Part shown: positions 57,261 through 64,000 of the stretch, piece by piece | Numbering within the stretch: the first letter of the stretch is position 1 | Layout of the letters: the number at the start of each line of letters is the position of its first letter | Source of the DNA: Ascaphus truei | Lineage: Eukaryota; Chordata; Amphibia; Anura; Ascaphidae | Direction of reading: 5' to 3' | NCBI GenBank assembly: GCA_036426205.1 | Contig: CM071568.1 | Span: 233,682,330 to 233,746,329 of the forward strand | DNA length: 64,000 nucleotides | Notes under the pieces: generated by a model | Seen by the model: the letters and a program-made list of their open reading frames with translations, nothing else | Told to the model about the DNA's origin: nothing | The model's database searches: none | Translations under genes and position numbers: made by a program

Positions 57261-57809
57261 TTCTACTTTAAATACTGCAACACATTGAGACAACAAATAA
57301 AGCGAAGCAGACCTCAACTTTCCTTTAAATCAACACATACTGTACCATAACTAAAGCACCGTTGCCAGATCGCTTTGACCATGTACAAGTCCATAGTTTA
57401 ATCCATGGTGTGTCCACCCTGGAGCCATATGTTGCTTCATTATTAAGCTTCCAGGGACAATCCCATGTGTGCTGCCCCAGCAAACTGTGTTACTGCATTT
57501 TCCTAAAACGACCATGGGGGTCATGCACTAAGCGGCGAAAAATTGCATTCGCCAGGGGTTTGAACTCGCCATTTGTTTGGTGTGTTGCCCTCGCTGTATG
57601 CAGGAAAGGCCGAATCCCTGGCGAATCACAGAAAGAGCAACATTGCCAAACATGGCGAGTAACCGGTGGCGAGACAGTCTGCCTGCCGAGAAGCTGCCGA
57701 TAAGCCGTCCCCTGCCGAGATGTGTCTGCAGCAGAGAGAGATCCGCTACTATCTCGGCGCAAACATCGGCAACATTAAAAAATCTTTTAAATACAATTTT
57801 ATTCATAGT

Positions 57810-58460
57810 GTACATGTGCAGGGGTCTCCGGAGCTGAACCGCATTGTTTTCAGGTCCGGGACCCCCTGCTTCCCGAGATACAGGCGCCGTTATGAGGTGC
57901 TGGTATCCCTCTGCATTTAAATGTCATGATCACGTGACCACGGAATGTAAACAAAGCAGAGGGATACCGGCACCCCATAAAGGGGCCTGTATCTCTGGAA
58001 GCAGGGGGTCCCTTGACCTAAAACCAAAGCGGTTCAGCTCCGAAGACCCTCTGCACATCTACACTATGAATAAAACACCCATATCAATAAACAATAATTC
58101 CTTACCTTTGCTGCTATCTGCTATGGTAACAAAGCAGCATGAAAGTATTTTTAATAATAGTGTACTGTGAGCAGGGGTCCCCTGAGCTTAACCGCATTGA
58201 TTTGTGGTTCAGGGACCCCTGCTTCCCGAGTTACAGGCCCCGGTATGGGTCATCGGGTGCCAGTGTAGCCGCCATCTTTACAGCGTCCCATACGCGACGT
58301 GCCCCCTATAAAGATGGCGGCGACACTGGCACCGATGCCCCAAACCATGTGACATCGGCTTTGTGGAAAACGGATGTGACGTCATCCAAAGCCTGTCACA
58401 TGGTACTTCAGCCAATCAGAGTTGGGATTTCATTCCCACGCTCTGATTGGGTACCGTACC
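57810..58460. repeat. Cluster of long palindromes
   Basis: 57,815-58,055 folds as ~100-bp arms (GGGACCCCCTGCTTCC against GGAAGCAGGGGGTCCC; CCGGAGCTGAACCGC against GCGGTTCAGCTCCG). Next, 58,250-58,345 pairs GTGCCAGTGTAGCCGCCATCTTTA with its complement. 58,385-58,470 pairs TCACATGGTAC and AATCAGAG with their complements around GGGATTTCATTCCC. Confidence 0.8.
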
Positions 58461-58645
58461 ATGTGAGGGCGGCCATCTTTCTTTTGATGACATAATCTTA
58501 AAGGCAAATGAAGCACAGCCAATCTGATTGTCTGGCGACATTTCCTTTCAATGACGTCATCAAATTGTACATTTTTTTTATAAAATCACATAAAAGCCTG
58601 ATTGGGCCGTGGGAACCATATGACGAAAATGTGACATCATAGGCC

Positions 58646-58740
58646 TATAAAAGCCTATGTCCTCTCATTTTGAAGCCAGACGCCGAGGAGGACGGACCTC
58701 ATGGAAGAAGAAGATGACCGGGACGTGGCAGCCTAAGGTA
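58646..58740 (+). promoter_or_regulatory. TATA box and exon/donor-like segment inside the 4.4-kb element
   Basis: TATAAAAG (58,646-58,653) precedes a purine-rich GAGGAGGACGG stretch, an ATG at 58,701, and AAG|GTAAGA with the donor GT at 58,738-58,739. Further donor-like ATG|GTAAGT (58,930-58,931) and a strong acceptor, a pyrimidine tract ending TTTTGCAG at 60,893-60,895, follow on the same strand. Protein products in these frames are not recognised. It may be the remnant of a promoter and spliced gene. Confidence 0.3.
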
Positions 58741-59024
58741 AGAAGACCCCAGAAGACCACGAAAGAAGACGGAAAAACACAGATGAAGACACCGTTGACG
58801 CTTTGGATTACAAAAAAACACTTGGTTTATTTTTTTTATGTATTTTTATTTTATGGGTTCCTGTTGCTGTGCGTGAATTGGTTCGAGAGCTTTGTGTTCG
58901 ACGGGAGTCAGTGAGTGGGGCAGCTAATGGTAAGTTAACAAAAGAAATGTATTTTTTTGTAACTTTTACAGGTTTTTTTTTTCAATGTGACAGTATTTTT
59001 TTTTTATTATCATTTCTTGCCACT

Positions 59025-59088
59025 ATGTATGTATGTATGTATGTATGTATGTATGTATGTATGTATGTATGTATGTATGTATGTATGT
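59025..59088. repeat. (ATGT)n microsatellite
   Basis: About 16 tandem ATGT units. Confidence 0.97.
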
Positions 59089-60097
59089 CTAGATCGATAT
59101 ATACATACAGGGTAAGAAATGATTTTGTTGGAAATGCTTGTTTTGTAGTATTTAACATGTATTTTGCAATGCGGCTATGCGGCTATGCTTTAATGTGTGT
59201 GTAATGTAATTTTTATTTAGATAGATGTAATTTTTGGTGTTGTTGGCTGTACTTTAGGTCAGGGAGAGGCTTGCTTTTGTACAGTGGATTATTTTTGGTA
59301 GTTATATTTTGTCTGATGGTAACTTTTCTTGTGAATGGTTTTGTAGAAGGATTTAAATAGTTAATTGTGTAATTGATTTGGATGGTATTTGAATTGTTTT
59401 GGGATTTGATTAATTAATGGTAATTTATTTCTGTTTACTTGCTTGGTTTAAATAGTATACATGTTTGTATGGAATTGTATATTTTTGGAATAGTTTATTG
59501 TTAACATTGATTGGCATAGTGTACATAATGCACAGATTTTTTTGCATCATGTATACACTGTAAATTCAATGTTTTGATTGGCATTTGTTAGATATTGATT
59601 GGAAGATGAGAATTATTTTATTTTGAAATAGTATTTTTTTTATTGTGGCTATATAATATTGTGATTTTCATATGCAAGGTGATGTATTGATTTGGAGAAG
59701 TGGTATTTTTATTTGTGCATGTTTTTGTTAACCCTTAAACATTTCTTTGTATATTGGTTAATCATGTGTATATATATGTGTATAATGAAGCCAATGTACA
59801 AATGAATGGGTGAAGAGCGGGTATCGGGCCAGGGTGGCTTAACCCCTTTATTACCTTTGTGGTAAGGTGATTAAGGGGTTAATTGATATCAGAATGTATT
59901 TGTAATGTATTGGCTATGTATTTTGTTGGCAACGGAGGACAGAGGGAATTTGCTGGCGAAGGGGCTTCATATTGATGAGGTTAGTAGAACTTTATTTATT
60001 TTATTATGCTAGTTTATGTGTTTAATAATGGACAAATAATCTATTATCCATATCTGGATAAGTTATTTTGCCCATTACTGTACTTTATGTGTGTGGC

Positions 60098-60128
60098 GGG
60101 GGGGGGGGGGGGGGGGTTTTTTTTTTTA
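60098..60128. repeat. Poly-G then poly-T tract
   Basis: 19 consecutive G followed by about 12 T. Confidence 0.95.
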
Positions 60129-60178
60129 AATGTATGGGACAGGTTTATTTTTTTTAAATACAGGGTTGGTTCCTTAGG

Positions 60179-60545
60179 TCTGCGGGGACCTCTGGAGACC
60201 ACCTGAGGTCTCCTCAGACTTCACACGGGTACAAGGCTGGCGTGTCCACGGGGGACACCTGCAGGGAAGAACCAGTGGCCCCACATCTGCTGTGGGGGCA
60301 CCGCAGAACCGTAGGAACCGCCCGAGGGCCCTAGACCCCAGTGGGAACAATCCGAGGCCCCTCAGACACCTGTGGGGCTGACCCGGGGCCCCCAGACACC
60401 CGTGGCCCAACCAATGGAGACCCCATTGTGGCCCATGGTGACCCGCGGAGACTCCAGACCCTGTGTGAAACCCTTTGCTGGGCCACTGGGGTCTGCGGAC
60501 ACCCGTCAGGACCACCGGGACTCCCGTGGGCCTGGGGTATTAACC
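60179..60545. repeat. Degenerate GC-rich minisatellite
   Basis: Recurring variants of GACACCNGTGG, GAGGCCCC and GGAGACTCCAGACC at 25-35-bp spacing. The open frames on both strands here come from the repeat. Confidence 0.6.
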
Positions 60546-61929
60546 GTGTAAAATAATAAATAATGTATTTATGCGGGGCACAGGGGGTGGGTTATGCATT
60601 TAATAAATATAATGATGTTTATTATGGGGCTGTGTATTGTTTTTATTGTGGGTACTGGGGGTGGGGGAAGGGGGTATTGTCCCCAAGGGTATGTGGGTAG
60701 GTCTCCCGCCTGGGTTGTGGATGAGAGTGGTTAGGCATCACGGGGTGGGTAGTGGGGGAGGGTACGTAGGCCTCCCGAGTAGTGGGTGAGGGTGGGTTAA
60801 CCCCTTAATGATTGTAGCGGTTAATAACCGCTAACGTGATTAAGGGGTTAGGGGACATTACATTGGCTCTTTTTATTCTTGTTTATGTTTTGCAGCATCG
60901 GAGGGGGCAGGGACGGTGATGAAGATGAGGATGGTCTTCAGTATATGCACAGCAATGATACTATAGGCCGGCGGTGGCCCTCGGGTGTTACCCGCAGGTG
61001 TCCCCGCGGGCCTGCAGTACCAATTCAGTGCCCCCTAAAAATAATAAAAAAACACATAAATACTCATAAATAAATACACCCCCCTAACACATACAGTATA
61101 GTAATGGGCACAATTACTATTATCCACAAGTGGATAATAGTGCATTTGACCATTTAAAAAAAAAAAAAAAATATATATATATATGTTGTGTGTGTTTTTA
61201 TTTTATTGTGGGTACTAGGGGTGTAGGGGTGGGCGATGTGGGTATTAGCCCCAATGATGGCTGTTTAGGGCTTGCGGGAGGGAGTGGGAGGGCTTAACCC
61301 TTTCATGACCGTAGCGGTATTAACCGCTAAGGTAATGAAGGGGTTAAGTCCACCCGCAACCCCCCCACAAGCCCTAAACAGCCGCCAAGGGCCAAATACC
61401 CCCTTCACCCACCACCGCTACCCACAATAAACTTGGCACTGCTGGTTAACCCCTTCATTGCCTTAGCAGTTAGCCGCTAAGGTAATGAAGTGGGCTTTAA
61501 ATGCATTTTTCCTGCCTCGGATGCATGCCGGGGGCTTCCGGTGCTGGTATTAATGGGTATCAGCTACGGAGATCCCCGGCATCAATCCCAGGCAGGAAAA
61601 AGGCCTGATTTTTTTCTAAGTGCCGTCCGCCCTTGCTGATGCTTCTCCCTCACCAACTAGCCAACTTGAGTTGCCGTGACGGATTGGCTTGAAAATCTCC
61701 AATCTAGAGCGGCGAGGAGCGGTGAAAAGCTACTCGGGGCTACTAGAATTGAGCAGTTTGAAAACAAAGTGCCTTTTCGCCGCGCCTCTGGTGGAAAAAA
61801 AACTGGCAAAAAACTTGGCGTTTTTTTCGCTTTTCGCCAAGTTCTCGGGGCTTACTGAATCGTGGTATGCATTTTTGGCGCAAAACGGGCGAAAAGTGCC
61901 TTTTTGCCGTTTACTGCATGACCCCCCAT

Positions 61930-63995
61930 ATGTATCAGTATCTTACCTCAAACCCCAACAAGTAAAAGCTTAAACTAATATTTCTCAAAGCTGTCATAAT
62001 AAACCAAGCAGTGAAACACATGTGGCTGAAACTAGGATCCCATTTCTCATGTTCTTTTTTGTCTTCTCTGTTTGACCCCAAAGTTTCCTACTGTACCTTG
62101 CATGCCCCAAAACCTTAATGCAAAGAAAAGGAAGAAGTGGATGTAATATCATGCCTTCCCACCAGTGATTCATCCAGGGATCCCTATTCCAATTTTAAAC
62201 AGGAGATTGATTCTGCTAAAATAGTCTCTATTAAATCTAACACTACTAATGAGCTACAGAGACAAACATTGACAAAGAAAATAGGATATACAGTATGCTG
62301 ATTGAATCACTATTGTTGCATATTTCCCAAATCAATAAATAGCTCCTGGTATCATTCATAGTAAGACAACACAAACAAATATCTCAAGGAAGCAGAAAAC
62401 GATAAAATAAATAGCAGCTGATGAAAAGTATATGTTGACTATAAAATGTCAATCTGTTTTTGGAAAATAAATAGGTGCATGAGATGTTGGCAAATACATT
62501 GTATTTTATTTGACTGATACTGTGTTTATGCACCTCATTTTCTTCATATAACTCCATCAAGAAGATCACTGTCTACATGGTTTTCTGTTAAAAAGAGGAA
62601 ATTGATGACATTCTAGTTTTGTAGAAAGAAAAACCCCTAAGGTTTGCTTGAACCAAATGCCATAAAGCCGTGAGTAGGTAGTTATCCATACATTTCATTC
62701 TGTTGTTTTTGGGTTTTGTGGTTTGCCAGGTGCACTTCATAAACACCTTTCCATCAATCGACTACATTTCCATTACATTTTAAATCTGTCATATACAGTA
62801 GATAGAAGCACAATTAAAGCAATTGTCACTTTGCTCTTTTCCAAAATGGGTCTGACCATGTCAATGCCTAAACAAGCAAAATTGCAGGAACTATTTTTAT
62901 AACTTTAAAAACCCAAAAAGGCATAAAGCACTAACATTTTATACCACAGCTCAAGCAAAATTCAGGGAGATGTCATCGAAGACTGTTCGCGTGGCAACGT
63001 TTGGGGTAAGTTTATTTTGTAGATTTTGCAATAAAAATATTTTGGTGAGCAAAATTTACCATTCTGATGTTTTGGTGAGTATTATACTCAAGCTGTAGAA
63101 AGATGTCCTGGGGCCCAGGACTAGAGTAATGACCGGGCCCCCTCTGCCCCCCTCTGTCAGCAGTCTAATGAGCCCCACCATTTCATACCTCGCGAGCCTC
63201 CCTCTATTTCCCCCATCTCACTCTTACCCCTCACCCCTTCTCTTACCTCCCTCTCCCCACTCTCACTCAATCTCACCATCTCACATTCATTCCTTTCCCC
63301 CCCACACACACACAATCCCCCCAAAATACATACAAACCCCATTCCACCCTCAAAATACACAAATACATACATGCCCCCCCCCCTACACCCTCAAATACAT
63401 ACAAACCCTCCCCAACCACCAAATACGTACAAGCTGCCCCCCACCCACGGATACATACAACCCCCCAAATACATTAAAAAAACACCCCAATACATTTGAA
63501 AAAAACCACCCCCCCACCCCAAATAAATACAAACGTACTTTCCTCGAGGATAGTCTCAGGCCACTGACCAGGCCCGGCAGCCGGTCCTCTCGTTGCCGCC
63601 AGGCCCCATCTCTCCCCAGCTGAGGACTTCCCTCACTGACATCAACACTGTTCCACGCCGAGCTTCTGATGCCGGCACGTACAGGGCCTTTCTCTCATGC
63701 CGGTGCGTGCAAGAAGCTGTGCCCAGCTTGCTTCCGACGCTTGCAGATGGCAGAGAAGCCTGGCACGTGCTGACATCAGAACACGAGAGGACAGATAGCT
63801 GGGCCTGGCCACAGATCCAGCCCAACTTGCAGAGCAGGCCTTGCCCCCCAAAACCGCCGGGCCGGGACACTTGTCCCGCTCTCCCCCCGTGTCGGCAGCC
63901 CTGATTATACTGAAGCCCCAATTAAGAAATATCAGACCTACAATGCATACATCTTTAATATTTGAGAGTTGATTATTAAAAGAGTACGCATGCAT
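61930..63995. other. No recognised gene; pyrimidine-rich tract and GC-rich tail
   Basis: 61,930-63,100 is AT-rich with nothing recognised. 63,130-63,535 is a C-rich, pyrimidine-rich low-complexity tract. 63,540-63,905 is GC-rich and ends CCCCGTGTCGGCAGCCCTG, which looks like a transposon terminus, but I found no matching left end. Confidence 0.4.
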
Positions 63996-64000
63996 GCTAC

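Larger units (their letters stand above)
59839..61495. repeat. Four TTAACCCCTT hairpins with shared unit
   Basis: Hairpins at 59,839-59,882, 60,797-60,850, 61,288-61,346 and 61,445-61,495 share TTAACCC(C)TT and AAGGGGTTAA-type arms, and three have GTAGCGGTTA / TAACCGCTA-type cores. The third is the centre of a larger palindrome, 61,199-61,432, with ~115-bp arms. A TTTTATTGTGGGTACT lead-in recurs before the second and third hairpins (60,634 and 61,200). Confidence 0.8.
57516..61926. mobile_element. 4.4-kb non-autonomous DNA element, Harbinger-like termini
   Basis: Inverted ends GGGGGTCATGCACTAA and TTACTGCATGACCCCC with one mismatch, flanked by CAT on both sides (57,513-57,515 and 61,927-61,929), fit a 3-bp target duplication. 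The ends resemble the MITE at 9886-10,276. The interior has several large palindromes, TTAACCCCTT hairpins, a microsatellite and a degenerate minisatellite, but no recognisable transposase. PIF/Harbinger origin is inference. Confidence 0.75.

Noticed and set aside
60174..60556. Proline/glycine-rich proteins on both strands
   Set aside because: They derive from a degenerate GC-rich minisatellite.
1..64000. tRNA, rRNA or intact host protein-coding genes
   Set aside because: I looked for cloverleaf-like segments, rRNA phrases and multi-exon conserved proteins and found none I could support.

Overview
This window is vertebrate nuclear DNA, most likely from an amphibian (probably a frog) with a large, repeat-rich genome. 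It has no operons, no bacterial signals and no intact host gene. The recognisable content is a dense, nested set of transposable elements typical of amphibian genomes: Penelope-like elements (PLEs) with GIY-YIG endonucleases, an L1 element, a CR1 with an esterase-type ORF1, an L2/CR1-type LINE tail, LTR elements, hAT-like and Harbinger-like DNA elements, SINE-like copies and microsatellites. All coordinates were read by eye; no search was run.

Layout. 0-1.6 kb: a PLE fragment in a head-to-head inverted arrangement. 3.2-3.9 kb: a duplicated ORF fragment and a GATA microsatellite. 6.3-10.3 kb: a solo LTR with a 5-bp target duplication (TSD), a hammerhead relic, an LTR-like block, and a small inverted-repeat element inside a SINE-like copy. 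11.7-14 kb: a TA-flanked MITE and a rearranged PLE with a hammerhead motif. 14.5-18.9 kb: a CR1 tail, a 17-bp minisatellite and old duplications. 18.9-27.5 kb: a SINE-like copy interrupted first by a head-to-head PLE composite (9-bp TSD) and then by a 6.9-kb L1 (17-bp TSD). 29.0-33.2 kb: tandem repeats, the best-preserved PLE gene in the window (RT plus GIY-YIG), an exon-like tyrosine-rich ORF, and a 675-bp hammerhead-bearing insertion with a 14-bp TSD. 33.9-36.7 kb: a CR1 whose ORF2 is replaced in the middle by a PLE 3' end. 37.2-44.1 kb: a tandemly duplicated repeat, one copy of which holds a 5.5-kb double PLE insertion (12-bp TSD) while the other copy keeps the empty site. 45.25-48.3 kb: a 3-kb head-to-head PLE inverted dimer (14-bp TSD). 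48.4-57.3 kb: LTR-like blocks, PLE and LINE fragments, and a 1.8-kb hAT-like element (8-bp TSD). 57.5-61.9 kb: a 4.4-kb terminal-inverted-repeat element full of palindromes.

The most interesting system is the PLE/hammerhead family. At least six positions show an intact-looking hammerhead core (CTGANGA, stem II, GAAA) and three more show decayed cores. Most have a palindromic or near-palindromic stem III with no loop, as expected for ribozymes that work as dimers. In the same window, four (perhaps five) PLE loci are divergent head-to-head inverted dimers, and three PLE insertions are bounded by long TSDs (9-14 bp) that contain two element copies. I propose, as inference, that pairs of PLE RNAs are co-inserted, one primed from each side of the target break.
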